DNA of 64,000 nucleotides from Volvox africanus (lineage: Eukaryota > Chlorophyta > Chlorophyceae > Chlamydomonadales > Volvocaceae): assembly GCA_030268105.1 (NCBI GenBank), contig BSDZ01000008.1, forward strand, positions 5,084,001 through 5,148,000. The letters are read 5' to 3'. The translations under genes were made by a program, and so were the position numbers. Under the pieces are notes generated by a model, which saw only the letters and a list, made by a program, of their open reading frames with translations, searched no databases and was not told the DNA's origin. Shown piece after piece: positions 27,101-44,842 of the stretch (positions within the stretch are counted from its first letter, which is position 1; the number at the start of each line of letters is the position of its first letter).

Positions 27101-28651
27101 AACTGACCAGCCCCAACCGACCAATACAATTGCTGCGTAGACCTAGATCAGAAACTGCTAACCTTAAAAAAGCTCGTAAAGAAGAGAGCCAGGTTCTGAA
27201 CAAACTTTTGCTGGTCATCCGTGCCCTTCTCATATGCGTCCGGTATGTTGACGGTGGGAGGTACGACCACTTCCAATTGCTGCATGAAGAAGTCGTAAAA
27301 CTTTGCAAATTGAGGATTGAACTCCGTTGACATCTGCAATGATCCCACCTACAGACAGGAACAGTCGTACATGGAGCGATTACTGACGAGTGCTTCGTCC
27401 GCAACTGAGATGAAGGGCCCCGCCTCCTTCAGACGCTCCCTCAGTCTAGAGGGCTCCGCTGAGGAAGCCTCCAAGCGTAGCGTGAAAGGATGGATATTTC
27501 AGATGGAAGACTACATATATGCCCTAGAAACCCCAAGTCCTATACGAATCACAGCTTCCAACCCCTTCCCAAGGAGACATGCTGCTCTGTTCGGCATCCA
27601 AGCATACCTTGTTTCCTGCACCTTGTACTGCAAGGTTGATCCCTGTGCTAGACGTTTCCACTCCAATATGGCCAATCTACAAGGGGTACGGCCTGAAACC
27701 CAATTTCCCCCCTTATCACGATTCTCTACCTCTGTCAAGCACTGCAAAGCCACGTTGCGGAACGGGGCCTGCGGAAAGAGCTGCAGCAGCAGCTCCAGCA
27801 GGTTGCCCTCAAATATGTAGCCCAGCGGCACCCATGTCAGGTAAACGCTGAGCGTCTCCAGGGTCGTGCGAATGAGCTCTGTCTTCCGTGTATTGTTCAG
27901 CACGAAAACACACAGCTCGTGAATAGCTTTGAACTCCACCGTCAGAGTCTGCTTAAGCTCCTTTGTTTTCGCCTGTGTCAAGTCCAGGCGAGCGAAGTCG
28001 AACACTTCCTCACTCAGCAGCTTGAGTATCTTCATGCTGTTCTCGCACAGCGTTTCGCTCGTCCGTGAAGCGGCTACCAGGTCAGGAATAAAGGTTTTCC
28101 ATCGTGCTGGCCAATCGTGCTTCAGGATTTGGACAAGAAGGATGTTCAGCTTGTTGACGAAGGTGGCCTCTTTGCGAAAAAGCTCCTCGGACATTGAGAA
28201 TCTAATAATCAGATTGGAGAGATAGTTTTTAATGCCCTCACGCTGCTCCAGTGGAAGGGCTCCCCACTTGAACCGAATTACGTTCTCGAGGATCTGCACC
28301 GAACCGCGTTTCCTCAGATATAGGTCAGAACATTATGAAGCTTTCAAGAAAACGGCACAACCTGCAGCGCGAAGTACTTCGTCGGCTGGTTTTGAGAGAC
28401 CTCTAGGATAGTGTCAACACGCGTCCAAGCCTGCGGATGTTCCTGAAACTCCAGCAAGAGCTTCTCCGCAGCCGCCCTCTGCATAGAATTCATAATGTTA
28501 ATCCTTGGCTTTCGGCCCGCACACACAACCTTGTCCGCACCTGCTGCTCGCCACCCACGACAGACTGCATGCTCAGGTTCACAGTCGCATCTAACAAGCC
28601 CACATCAATTGGCTTGTTAAAGTCTAGCAGTGTGGCCGCCAAGTCCCCCAT
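18163..28651 (-). CDS. XPO1: Exportin-1 (CRM1), nuclear export receptor
   Basis: 21 exons join in phase into 1081 residues, the normal family length: 28651-28541, 28478-28362, 28293-27730, 27348-27163, 26305-26184, 25618-25426, 25127-24966, 24390-24301, 24014-23917, 23550-23442, 23130-23065, 22791-22639, 22279-22085, 21802-21738, 21413-21249, 21017-20823, 20361-20153, 19770-19568, 19082-18981, 18525-18424 and 18201-18163. CRM1 binds leucine-rich export signals with RanGTP and carries cargo out of the nucleus. Hallmarks are [58 protein letters not shown], the NES-groove helix [54 protein letters not shown] and [20 protein letters not shown]. The groove cysteine that leptomycin B attacks is present (Cys501). 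The last coding exon has 13 codons ([12 protein letters not shown]), giving the usual acidic tail; reading through the previous donor would give VRVRRGC instead. Confidence 0.96.
21851..21934 (-). repeat. 14-bp tandem repeat in an exportin-1 intron
   Basis: About five imperfect copies of a unit like gtggctactgggta (plus strand), lying in the intron between the exons ending at 22085 and starting at 21802. A local minisatellite. Confidence 0.8.
25257..25320 (-). repeat. 27-bp tandem repeat in an exportin-1 intron
   Basis: Two near-identical copies plus a partial third of a unit beginning ccatcacac and containing gcatgctacccgta, inside the intron between 25426 and 25127. Confidence 0.8.
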
Positions 28652-31600
28652 GTTGCCGCCGCTTTCCCTTCCCGCCTTCCAAAAGTGGTTGCTAAGAGCC
28701 GATCCTATTTACAAAAAGACTATCCGCGATCCATAGACTTAAGCGCCTTACAGTGTTAATCCAGGGGCAACGTGATGGAGAATAGCCTAAATGCCCGGCT
28801 GTAATACTTGTTACCGGTACTTGCACGACAGAATCCGGCTACTCATGCCCAACTTTACTACCATCGCATTCACACGACAGCTTTGCCACCCAGCATTCAC
28901 CTGTTTATTTATCCCACCTCAAAGAAATGTGCCTTGTGCGGTTATGAATGTATTCGCCCGTCTTCTCAACTTCCTGTTGTAAGACCCAACACACAGACGC
29001 GAGTTCATGAGCCCTCGAGTCAGGTAACTAAGCTGAAGCGAATTAACTTGAATCATTTTTATCTTTATCAGAGGAGCACTCCTGGTAGATGTCCAAGCAC
29101 CTATCCTGCCGCTCCGCCCATGTCACGTCCTGTGCTAGGGGCGCGCTATTCGGTTCCACATGGTCCAACGCAGACCCCGCACTTCCGTTGAACATGCTCA
29201 TTACATCAATAAACCTGGTTTCAGTCCGCCCTAATCTCCGTGATATTGGCTTTATCGTGGCGGGTGGGTTGTTGGGCTGCCTTAGGGTTTTAACTGAGAT
29301 TTTGAGGCGGACGAAGGCAGCGAGTCATCGGGACGCAATCGGGAAATGCATCGGGATGCAATCATTACAGTGAGTGGATCTCGGACAACTACTATCCAGA
29401 ACCATCCCAAACACGATAAAAACCCGATTGAGACCCCGACGGCCAACAAACGTATGTTTATGCAGGGTGTGATTCTGTTTGGGCCCTGCTGTAGAAGGGC
29501 TAAGCAATGGATAAGCTGGACACAATGAACGAATGATTCCAACCGCGTGTCAAACAATGATGGCAGGAGATAGTCGTGCGTCACATCTGGAGATATGTGT
29601 TGAGCTTACCACGCGGGCACTTGCATATCATCATGGAGAGAGGCAGGGTTACAGCAGGTTTAGAGGTCAGCTCAAACTACTCCAGGATCATGGCCTCGCG
29701 CTGGCTCTGAAATGGCATTGTTCAGTGATTTGGTGTGGGCACACAGGGCTACAAGGTCAAGCGCCTCTTATAGTGCACGCACAGCTGTGGACCAGCTGCA
29801 CGCTGAGCCTAGAACCGGCCGGCCCAGAAGCATAATCCGCCCAAGTGCCTGACCATACACGTGTGCATACGTACACGTGCGTATACACGGTTTTTTCGCG
29901 GGTCCTAGAACCTTGAAGCGGGTCCTACAATTCCGAAGCCGATCTGTTGTGGCACTAGAGGAAAATGTAAATCACAATTGGATTTCGCCTGAATGTCAAG
30001 CCATAAGATGTGATGTGGTTGTACAGGTTTATGAGCTTCATGAGCTGTAAGATGGTCGGTCTTCAGGGAGTTTCACTGCTCTGCGTGCTTACGCTCACCA
30101 GCAAGTGCTAGCACCTAATCCTTGTTACTTAGGAGCTGCGTGCCTGTGCTCTACTGTTTTAGGTCGTCCTAGCTAGATCCATATCAGTCCACTTTCACAA
30201 AGTCCACACAGATATCGCGGAAAGAAAACACATCTTGCAATCTACGGACCCCACAGGGATGGATCCACAGAACTCTAATCCCCTGATTGCCGTACCTTAC
30301 GTACAGCAGCTGGCAGATTGGGGGAAATGGGCACACTATGTGGCGCAACTGGTGGATGAACGCATTACATCAGATTGTTGCTCAGAAACAAGCAAAAACC
30401 GGAATGATGAAGGCTTACGTAAATACGTATCCGTAAGGAATAGTTTTCTCACGGGTCAGGCAGTACATGAGAAATATACTGCCAAGAGTGAGTCCGCTGC
30501 TGGACGAGTGAGCGAGGAGTGAGGGCCGAAGTTCTCTCCGATCCCCAGCTCTGCGACTTGTTACCCTCCAGCCCCACGCGACCTATTGAAATCAATCGCC
30601 AAAGGACCTGAGTTGCAGGTCGGCACTCTTTAGTGGCCGATTCGGACCCCGACACACCCAGCGTGCAAACCAACACTCGTTGTTATACAGCCAATCTAAC
30701 CAGGCTTTCAACTTATGCATCGACAGAACATCTCCGTACATCAACGGACCATAGGTGGCGGGATAAAAACGCACGGGATTAATGTGTCTCAAGCATGGAC
30801 GTTAAGCAAGAGAAGCTTGCTAGGGCAACGAACGGTTATATGGATGCCGTAATTATGTGAGACGCGCTGTTGTCCGTATGTGGTAATGCAACAATCTGCA
30901 GAAAGGCTAACATCCGCTCCGTGGGCAGCAGGGGTCAGGGCAGCACCGGGCATTCAAGCACTGCTGCCTAAGCTCCAAACCCACTACATGGTAGTCTTTC
31001 TGCATGCAGGCGCAGTTCCCCTACACATTGTGTCCCTTCATATCGCAGGCAGTATATCATCTGCGGATAAATTGCACTGGCCCTTCATGAAATCGCCACT
31101 CACCAGTGGAAGAGAGTTGCCCTGCAGGCACTTAGGATCTAGGAATACCCGTTATGTAGCTTCCTTTTGACATGAAGTTACGGACGCTATTGTAACGGAT
31201 AGTTACGAGGCATATCTGGTCAAGCGTGCTCTCGGCGCAGGTCACAGCAGGTTCGGAAGCGCCTCGGTGCCTCTCACAATTAACACGTCCCCGAGCGTGT
31301 CACGATTAACGTGTCCCCGAGTCAATGGACTGATAAGGAGCTCACCGCTGTGTGCATGACAGGTTTTGTTTTGAGGGGATTACTTTATCCAGACATCTTT
31401 AATCACCCGCAAAATGACAATCTGGGAAATGGCTGGAGGCGTAACAATGAAAAATGACCGGCTGTATCGCGACCGTCATGCTCCATGTGAATAAACGTTC
31501 CTGGAAACGTGTCGCGTCGCACCAATTGTACAAGCCACAGCGCGAAGACCGCGTCCAGATATCCCGTGATCAGAAACATAAATGCGTAATCAAAATGCTG

Positions 31601-31885
31601 AAGCCGCACTGGTACTAATCCTCATACAGCGCAGCTAGATACAAACAATCCTACATCGCCTGATCACTTCATCGAGGCATACCACCTCACTGTGTGCCCC
31701 CACAAAAATGCCGCTATATGGTTTCAGGAGGATTCCATGGCCCAACTCGATGAGCGTCTGCCTGATATAGCTACTGTATTGCACGGCCATGAACACGTAT
31801 GCCTCCCTGGATACAAGCGTGGGACGAAGACAGGCTCTCTTGTGTGCCCGGCTGAAATCCTGGAATCGGCCAAAACCACACCAGC
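28652..31885. other. Region between exportin-1 and LCB1, no gene recognised
   Basis: Both flanking genes run on the minus strand, so this holds the exportin-1 promoter and whatever lies past the LCB1 3' end. Open frames on both strands are short and resemble nothing known. Confidence 0.5.
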
Positions 31886-31890
31886 TTACA
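31886..31890 (-). terminator. UGUAA polyadenylation signal, LCB1
   Basis: TTACA on the plus strand (TGTAA on the gene strand) 360 bp after the LCB1 stop codon. Confidence 0.45.
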
Positions 31891-32249
31891 TGACTGGCCC
31901 AAGTTATGTCCCCCCTAACATTCGCAGCCGTTTCAACGCCACTCCGTTCGCCACTGCTAGAGGATAGAATTAAAGACTACCTTAACCACGCCGTAGTATT
32001 TCTCCAATTCAAACCATGACTAAGAACGCCTCTGTGACTGCTAGTACACCTGACTAGTTAGACACTTATGTTCACAACGGTAAACATTCATCCTTTCCTC
32101 AGCCAAATGTCAGTATCACAGGTGTACGCAGAGGCAAAGCTTATATGATGACACGACGCAAGGCTTTATCAACCGCTCCTTCAAGGAAATCCCAGCCAGC
32201 CAGGAACTTGTCACCGTGAGCATCGAGAGCGTATCCACTTGCGTGCCCT

Positions 32250-36937
<4,688 letters not shown>

Positions 36938-37255
36938 ACTTGACCCTGTACCACTTGGACAGGAAGAGATAACATATATGTTCGGAAATTATATACTTGG
37001 GTTTGTCCCAGGAAATTTGCAGAACATGTGCGAAGTTATGAATCCAAAAGGCCTGCGAGGTACAACGGCCAACGCATCATGGTCCATCGCACACGTCTCC
37101 CGTCAAACAGACTCCCAAGTGAACATAACCTTCTGATACGTAACTTTCATTTCAAAGTCCGTAATATATTAGTAGGATTGGACAATAAACCAGTCTGCTC
37201 GCTTCTGGCTGTGTTTCCAAATCCTCGAATAGAACACTTCGACACGCTATTAACA
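36938..37255. promoter_or_regulatory. Divergent promoter region between LCB1 and P5CS-like genes
   Basis: 318 bp separate the two start codons, which face apart. The DNA is AT-rich, with strings such as catatatg and aattatatac. The region is also open upstream of the P5CS-like ATG (in-frame ATGs at 37028 and 37079), so the start of that gene could lie farther left and the promoter be even shorter. Confidence 0.5.
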
Positions 37256-40200
37256 ATGGGATGCATATTGGTTGATCGCTTTGGAAAACCGATAGCATTC
37301 CGTGAAGGAGTTGCGGCTGTGCGTAAGATAACTGTGCAGGTGCGATGGTGCCGATCGGAGATACCCATACTTTCCTCATCGCAATCCAGCCCAAGAAAAT
37401 GATCAAAGCTTTACTTGAAGTTTTGCTTGCGATTTATAGGTGGCGATCAGCTCCGTCACAAAGCAGGATGGCAATGGCCTTTCGCTTGCGCTACTAGGTA
37501 CAGTCAGTCGTTAACATTATATTTTTATAATGTACTGGGCAAACCGCTTATGCGACTTGTGAGGCTCAGTTGGAGCATCTCGTGTTCTATAAACTTACCT
37601 AGTTTAGGGCAACAGCCGCCGCCTTGGGTCTGTAGGGTAGCACGCTTAAACCACAGTAGGTCATGTCAGGCACATATCATTCACAGTGGGCTTCCTAACT
37701 ACCACACTTTTTGCGCGGAAGGCGGCATGGTAAGTCAGCGTTGACACAGCCAAGCACAGCACTAGCAGCCCTCTTAAGGGATGGCCGTAATCACCCCTCG
37801 AATGCCATTAAGATACTAATAAAGGCCGAGCGGTACCTGCACGAATATTTTTCCCTGTGGGCTGAAAAGGGGCGCATGGCATGTTGCCATGGCACGTACT
37901 ACCCTAAGCACCTGATCGCAGTGTCAAGCAAATATAAGCTTGATTTAGAAATGCAAGGGTGCTACTAGCCATTAGGGTCGAAAGTAAAACCTCTGAGCCG
38001 AGGGTTACGAGGGTTTTAAGACCAGAGCTATGCCCCTTTTCGGGTCACTCCCACAGGTACTGTGGCTGACCAATTGCAGTTGCTGGCGTCCCTGGGCTAT
38101 GAGCTGCAGCTCGTACTGTCAGGTACGGGGAGGGATGCATCTGCTTACTGTCCTGTTGGTTTGAGGGAGGAACCGAGAAGGGCCATCAGTGCAGGGACAA
38201 AAACACAAGCACGGGGCCGTCGCAGACTGGGGTTTGGATCGATGGGTACCAGCAAACCTGGCCCAAAGAACCCTCGGCAGGATGGCGGCGCTTCACGTGT
38301 GTTAAAATCCGGATTGGGGCTTAGGGATTGTGATGAAGGGACCGGAATCGGGCGTATTCTGTAAGGGTTTTGGTCGCGGGGGTATGAGGACGGTCATGGG
38401 ACGAGTAGGTGCTTTGCGCACCTTGTTAGGCTGCTTAATTTCAGGCCTCCTCTCTTGCTAGTTACACGTTTGTCCCGATGCGGTCCTGTCCCGTACGGGA
38501 CGGTTCGCTTTCTCTCCATATCAGGCGACAAGGCCGCCTGTGAAAAGGCAGCCCACGCGGTGCTAAGCCTGCTGAAGCTGAAGGTATGTTGGATACGCGG
38601 CCCTAAGATGTTATCTTGGATGCCTGTGACAGGGAACAGAAGGGGCACATCACAGATGGTACCTGGTGCCTATCTGCTAGGGGGACCGTGTAGGCTGCCA
38701 TCACTGCTCCTAGACCCTTGATTCGAGTTTTTGGCTTGCCATCACGGTCGGCTGTGAGCTGAACCTTTGGCATGGTTGGACACATCATCCCTGTTGCGAC
38801 TAAATTCCGGCCACCTCTATTCCTTCCAAATTTCGTCTTACGCACCTTCCCTCGCTCTCCCGTAAACCTTCGCACTAACCTCAGGAGCCGGTGGTGGATG
38901 TGCTAATAGAGCAGACTCAAGACGAAGCGGTTCTGGCGACCCGGGCAGCGAAGGCCTTCGGTTCCGGTCTGCTGGTGTACTTGTCGGAGCTGCGGGGCGT
39001 GGAGACGGCAGAGGTGCGCGGGCAGGAGGGAGCATGGGAGGGAGACGAACATCGAAACGCTGGAGCATGGGAGGGGAGGGGAGGGCCAGCGGGAAAAAGC
39101 ATTACCTCTCAACCCTGATGAGCAGGCGAACAATGTGTGATTCCGAACGCCTTCCGAATGACTTGTGCCGATGGGGACGACAAGTTGGTTCTCCTGGGTA
39201 AGAGTGTAGGGTTCTTGTTTGGGCAGTTGATTTGTGAGTTAACAACTATATAATTGAGGGCAAGACTGTAAGCTGTAAGACCTGGAGCATATACTAAAAT
39301 GTCCGCAACGCTCCGCCTTCCCTCTCGCCTCACCTCGCCCTATGCACCTCGGTAATGCAGGGCCGTGTAGCCCGAGTTTATCAGCCGGCAACAATTGGTG
39401 CAGGTGCGGCGCCGCCTGCACCCATCGTCTCTGCGGCCTGGGCAGCTGCTTCTTCGACGGATGGATGTCCCGTAGTGCTCGCTGCGTTGAATGAGTCAGA
39501 CGTGCTGTTACGACTTGCGGCTGGGCAGGACGTGGGCACGCTGGTGGATCCGGTGGCAGCGGAGGCGGCGAGCGGGTCGAAGGCGGCAGCAGCCGCCAGT
39601 TCGGCTCGGGACATGGCCGTGCGGGCGCGGGCAGCGAGCAGGAAGTTGCAGGTGAGGATGAAAGAGGGTAGAGAGGTATCCAGCTAATTACTGGATGGAG
39701 TGGAATAGAAAGGCTTCTGATGGCTGGTGTGCTTAGTAGCTTTCTGCGCGGGTGGAAGGAGGGTGAGGCAGGATCGAGCGTTGTTCCGCAATGTGAAAAC
39801 AAGGGTTCAACTACAATAGTAGCTGCCCGGCTTTTCCGAAATCTACTCACGCCACGTAGATTGTTCTAGTCCGCACCCATTTGTTCTCCCCTCTCGCTCG
39901 CTTCCTCCAGCTTCTTCCATACCCGGTGTTTATTTTTTCTTTTCGTTTTGCTGCCTATTCCTTTCATCTTGGCGCATTCCGCTTTCCCTATGTGCGCATA
40001 TCCCGTTGGTGCCTCCCTATTTGTATATTACAGCTCTGGGGCCTTCGGCTGCGGTTTTGATATGTTCGTCTCGTCTCCCCCAAACCAGGCCATGAGCAGT
40101 CAGGAGCGGAGCGCTGCGTTGCTGCGGGTTGCGGATGCACTGCTGGCTGCACAGGAGGACATCCTCAAGGCAAGTGCAAACAGGGGGATGGGCTGAACCT

Positions 40201-43200
40201 CAGGAACATATGCACATACATATTAATGCATGCACAACATGTATATTCTCACACATTTTCCATTTCCTGTCTCAATAGCCTTCATGCCGCAGAATAAACA
40301 CAACTTCGGTCGTTAAAACCTTTGCACTCACTTGCTCGCAAACTTCTGCTTTCATTTAGCTGGTCAAGTAATCGATTTTATTCTTTTAGGTCTGACCCTT
40401 TCTTGGCGTGTTAAGCGGTAGCACCATGAACGTCTAAAAACATGATGTCTATTCTTTCTGCCAACCCCGGCTATTATCCCGCCCAATCTCTCTATTTCGT
40501 CGCTGACTTCTTTACTAGGCTAACGCTCTGGATGTCTCTGAGGCCACCGGCCGCATCACCGACTCGCTGCTCCAGCGCCTGGTGCTGAAGCCGGCCAAAA
40601 TCGCACAGCTTGCGGAGGGCATTCGTGCCATTGCAGCTCAGGAAGAGCCGCTCGGGAAGCTGCTGCGCAAGGTGGAGGTCGCGGAGGGTGAGTGCAGAGG
40701 CGTGGAGGGAGGGGAAGGAGGAGGTCGGCGAGGATGAGGATGAGGATGTAGTCCGTTCCAACCGCCATCATCTCACAAACCCACAAACCCATTAATGTTA
40801 AGTGTTCAAGTTTAATAATGAACGGTCTCTGTATTAGTAACGTCTGTTTGGTAATGTCTTCCATCCGATTAAAGTTTGCCCGTTTACTTCTTGGACTACA
40901 TATTGCCGTGTCCTCGCAGGCCCTTTGTTTTCATTTCTCCGGCTTGGTTCTCATAAACGTAATTTGAATGCTTCTGGGATTTTCCCTTGCGGTCGCACAC
41001 CAACTATCGACGCTGTGCAAACCCTACACCGTCCTGTTTTCGTAGGCCTTCTCCTGGATAAGGTGACAGTTCCCATCGGAGTGCTGCTGGTGATCTTCGA
41101 GGCCCGACCGGATGCCCTCCCGCAGATTGCGAGTCTGGCCCTCAGGTCAGGGAACGGCCTGCTGCTCAAAGTAGGTGGGCCGGCTCCCGCTGACCGCATC
41201 CTTGCTCCCTTATTCTCGCTGGATGTCAGTCAGTCACTCAGTTTCCCTTGTTGGCTGCTTGGTCGGTTGTGTCGCCCTGCGCGACTAGTTGGTAAAACAG
41301 TGGACTGCTTAGTTCTCAAAGCACATGTGTCCCTCGTAGGAAATTGCGCTCGACCATTCCCTTCGTATGTGCGTAATTTGTGCCCATGCCCTAACCCTAC
41401 ATCTCATGCCCATGCCCTAACCCGCTTCCGCTCCCATCATGCATCCCTAGGGCGGCAAGGAGGCCACCCACTCCAACGCTGCCCTCCACAAAGTGATTGT
41501 AGACGCCATAGGGCCGGATCTGGGCCCCGATTTGATCGCGCTGGTAACCAGTCGGGAGGAGATTGAGAGCTTGCTGGCACTGGACGATGTGGTAGACTTG
41601 GTCATTCCGCGGTACGGAGGGGGGGGGTTCGTGACTGATGGGGGGAGAAGCCGTGAAGAGCAAACGGTGCCCACACGGCTGCGCGCGAGGGGTCAGGGGT
41701 GAGCGTGGCGTGAGAGGGTCGGTTCAGAGAGTGCGGGGGATCGTGTGAATGGCCGAGGTAACTTCGTGCCCGTTGGGCCTACCAATTCTTGTGCATCCTG
41801 AGGGCTGGTGAGCCAGATATAGTAGACGATAGACGGTTGTCGGAGGTCAATGTAGGGCCCTCACCCCTCGGCTGTTTTCTTTGGCAACGTCTCAGCTCGA
41901 TGGTTCCGTCATCATATTTCACATTCCACCCTCTTACCCGCGTCAATTGAAATTCCTCATCCCCCCCTCCACCCTTGTTATTTCCCCACAGCTCCCGGGC
42001 ATCAGCTGCCCCCGTTTTCGTTTTCTCGAGTTTCCCCTCCCTCCTTCCCCCCGCGCTCGCCCCCGTTCAAATTACATCTTTTGCCTGAACGCACGCTCGG
42101 AACTGGGAAATTTCCGCAGTCAATTTGCAATCTGCAGTTTGCTATCTGCACTCTGTTCGTGTTCTTTGTGCCACCTATCAAAGGACTTTTAACATACACC
42201 GGATCCGCGTATCGTGTCCAAACCGGTTGGCACTTTTCACTTTCAAATTTGCCCTCTCCTCACCTCATCTCACCTCACCTCACCTCACCTGATCGAATTC
42301 GCCCCTCAGGGGCTCCAATGCGCTGGTGTCCCACATCAAGCGCAACACCCGCATCCCAGTGCTTGGCCACGCTGACGGCATCTGCCACCTCTATGTGGAC
42401 GAGGCGGCCGACCTGGACACCGCGATCCGAATCCTGCTCGACGCCAAGACCGATTATCCTGCAGCCTGCAATGCGGTGGAGAAGGTGCTGGTGCATAAAA
42501 GCTGGACGGACAAGGGAGGGCTGAAGGTGCGCCTTGCGTGGCAATTGGCATCGCAGCGACGTCGAGAGGGACGCGAGCTGCAGGGCAGGGGAGGGGAGGG
42601 GTTCCTGTATTTTTGCCTCCGCCTCGATCTTTGCCAGATGTTGTTATCCACATCTCCTGCCACTGTTCTACTGTTCTACTTGGGTGCTCCTGCCGCTGTT
42701 GCTCACGCTCTTTCTGGCTCTTTCTGCTGATGCTGCCACCTTTTTATGAATTCCAGGTGGTTCAGGAGGCGCTCCAAAAGGCGGGTGTGAAGGTGCATGT
42801 AGGTGAGTGCAGCGGGCCATGGGGGGCCGGCCGGGTTCGGACGTGAAGCCGTGTTGTTATGTTACCAGGTATCTCAGTAAGGAGGCCCCAGGCTGTAGCG
42901 CTCACCAGGCTGTAGCGTACACTTGGGGTTGCCCTAAGACACACATGCTGGCTGAGCGGAGGCCTGCGAACCCCCCTTCTATTCCTGTGTCGTTAGGCGA
43001 CAGCCTCAAGAAGATACTGCCCGATCTGCCCATTGCGCCATCGGCACGGCACGAGTACAGTGCCCTGGCCGTCACATTGGAGGTGCGGCTGGCGTCTCAT
43101 ATGCCCGACGTGGCGTAACATGACGCATGACGTGTATGTGCATGTGCGTGTGTGTGTTTTGTTGTCTCAGCTCCGCGGCAAGGCATTTCTTGGGGTCGTG

Positions 43201-44552
43201 CCAGAAAAAGATTGTGGTGTGTATATTCGTGTTTATTAGCAATGTACACATGCATGTGTGTGGCTTTGTGTCTACGTGTCTGTGCGCAAACGGTATAACG
43301 CCGTTCTCCGTTTGTAATTTGTGTGGCCACACGAGTAGGTGTGTGTGCGGAGTTAAAGCTGGGACGCCTTGAACGTTATGGAGTGGGGAGTAACCCTTCT
43401 TAACCAGCCCTCTATCTCTTCCCCGTGGCTGTGCTCTGGATATGCAGCTGGTGGACAGCATGGAGGCGGCCATCGACCACATTCACAAGTAAGACTGCGA
43501 GAGGTCGTCATGAACTCACTGTTTCATTGAATAAACGTCCCCGACCGTCAAACAGATTTTATAATATACTTGTGGGCAGTTAACCTACATAAACATATGT
43601 ATGGATAACTGGAGAGCCGGAGGACAGATCAACGGTGTGAATGGTGACGGATTTCCAGCGCTCGTTCAAGGGCGGACAGCTCCAAGCCTCCTACTAGGGG
43701 CTGAAAATTACAGAGAACTTCTGCGCCACCTTGATCCATGCCACTTTTCGTTTTTGGTCGTTACCCGGCTCGACAGGTACGGCAGCGCGCACACTGATTG
43801 TATCGTGACGAACGACGGCGCGCGTGCGGAGGCTTTCCTGCGTGGAGTGGACAGTGCCTGTGTCTTCCATAACGCCTCAACTCGTTTTGCCGATGGATTC
43901 CGGTTTGGTCTGGGCGCGGAGGTGAGTGGGCAGTGTAGCGCCTCCTGACTGGCTGGCTGGGTGAGGGGCAGGCTATCAATTACCTGACCCAATATGGGCC
44001 TGTGATGGCGGGAGACGGCAAGTGTGTGTGGAGGCCTCTTGTAATGGCGGCCGCACCCCACCGCTCGGGATAGTTGAAAATGAGTGGATCGTGTGTCTCG
44101 GAGGCCCCAATGGGACTTTTTAAGACTCCATAGCGCCATCACTTACTGACCTGTTGTGCTATATGCAGTGCTTTGCTGTGCTGTGCTGTCCGTTCACGGC
44201 TTCGCTGTTGTCTTGCCGGCGTTTAATCACCTCGTTGCCTCATCTCCCTTGCTCTGGCGACTGAAGTCGGAGTTTACAATGATGTTGACGGCTCCTGCAC
44301 GTTGTTCCTGATGCCTTTGTGCAGGTGGGCATCAGCACCAGCCGCATCCACGCTCGCGGGCCGGTGGGGGTGGAGGGGTTGCTGACTACCAAGTGGGTTT
44401 TGCGGGGGGATGGCCACATCGTGGCGAAGGACACTGGGGTGCAGTTCACCCACCGGACACTTACAGGGGATGCAGACAGTGGAACCTCCACCGAGGTGCA
44501 ACAAAGGGGAAGGCAAAAGCATGGTGGCGGACCGCGATGCGCGATAATGTGA
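37256..44552 (+). CDS. P5CS-like protein: degenerate glutamate-kinase domain fused to gamma-glutamyl-phosphate reductase
   Basis: Sixteen exons join in phase into 661 residues: 37256-37339, 37440-37497, 38057-38122, 38525-38583, 38885-39013, 39361-39651, 40089-40169, 40519-40687, 41046-41170, 41451-41611, 42310-42526, 42757-42802, 42997-43082, 43448-43488, 43777-43921 and 44325-44552. Residues from about 210 form a complete NADPH-dependent reductase: [90 protein letters not shown] with catalytic Cys461, [25 protein letters not shown] and [18 protein letters not shown]. It makes glutamate semialdehyde for proline synthesis. Residues 1-209 follow plant P5CS kinase in outline ([40 protein letters not shown]), but the motifs for ATP and glutamate are absent and the domain is short. 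Kinase activity is doubtful; a separate kinase gene is expected. Exons 1-5 are less certain than the rest. The intron after 40169 is GC-AG. Confidence 0.9.
42259..42291 (+). repeat. CACCT pentanucleotide repeat
   Basis: Tandem CACCT/CATCT units form part of the pyrimidine tract just before the acceptor of the P5CS-like exon at 42310. Confidence 0.75.
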
Positions 44553-44815
44553 GCGTGTGGTTTAATAGGGGTTCAAAATCCTGGGCGCGGTGGGGCGCGC
44601 CATGGCCTCGAAGTCGGAGAGCCATTTTTGTCGTCGTCGTGGCGCTGAAAGGGCTGACTACGAAAAAGTGTTATTGTAGTTGTTATGGTGTTGCGAGAGC
44701 TTGAAAATCTGCGGTGATTGCGTTCCTATTGGATGGGGTGGGGTTACGCAGGCACTTTCGTTAGTTTCTCTGTAGGAGTGCTCTAGCTGGTGTGAAACGC
44801 TGACTATCTTGAAGA

Positions 44816-44820
44816 TGTAA
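44816..44820 (+). terminator. UGUAA polyadenylation signal, P5CS-like gene
   Basis: TGTAA 264 bp after the stop codon of the P5CS-like gene, same strand. Confidence 0.5.
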
Positions 44821-44842
44821 AGGAACACATTTCCTGGTAGGC

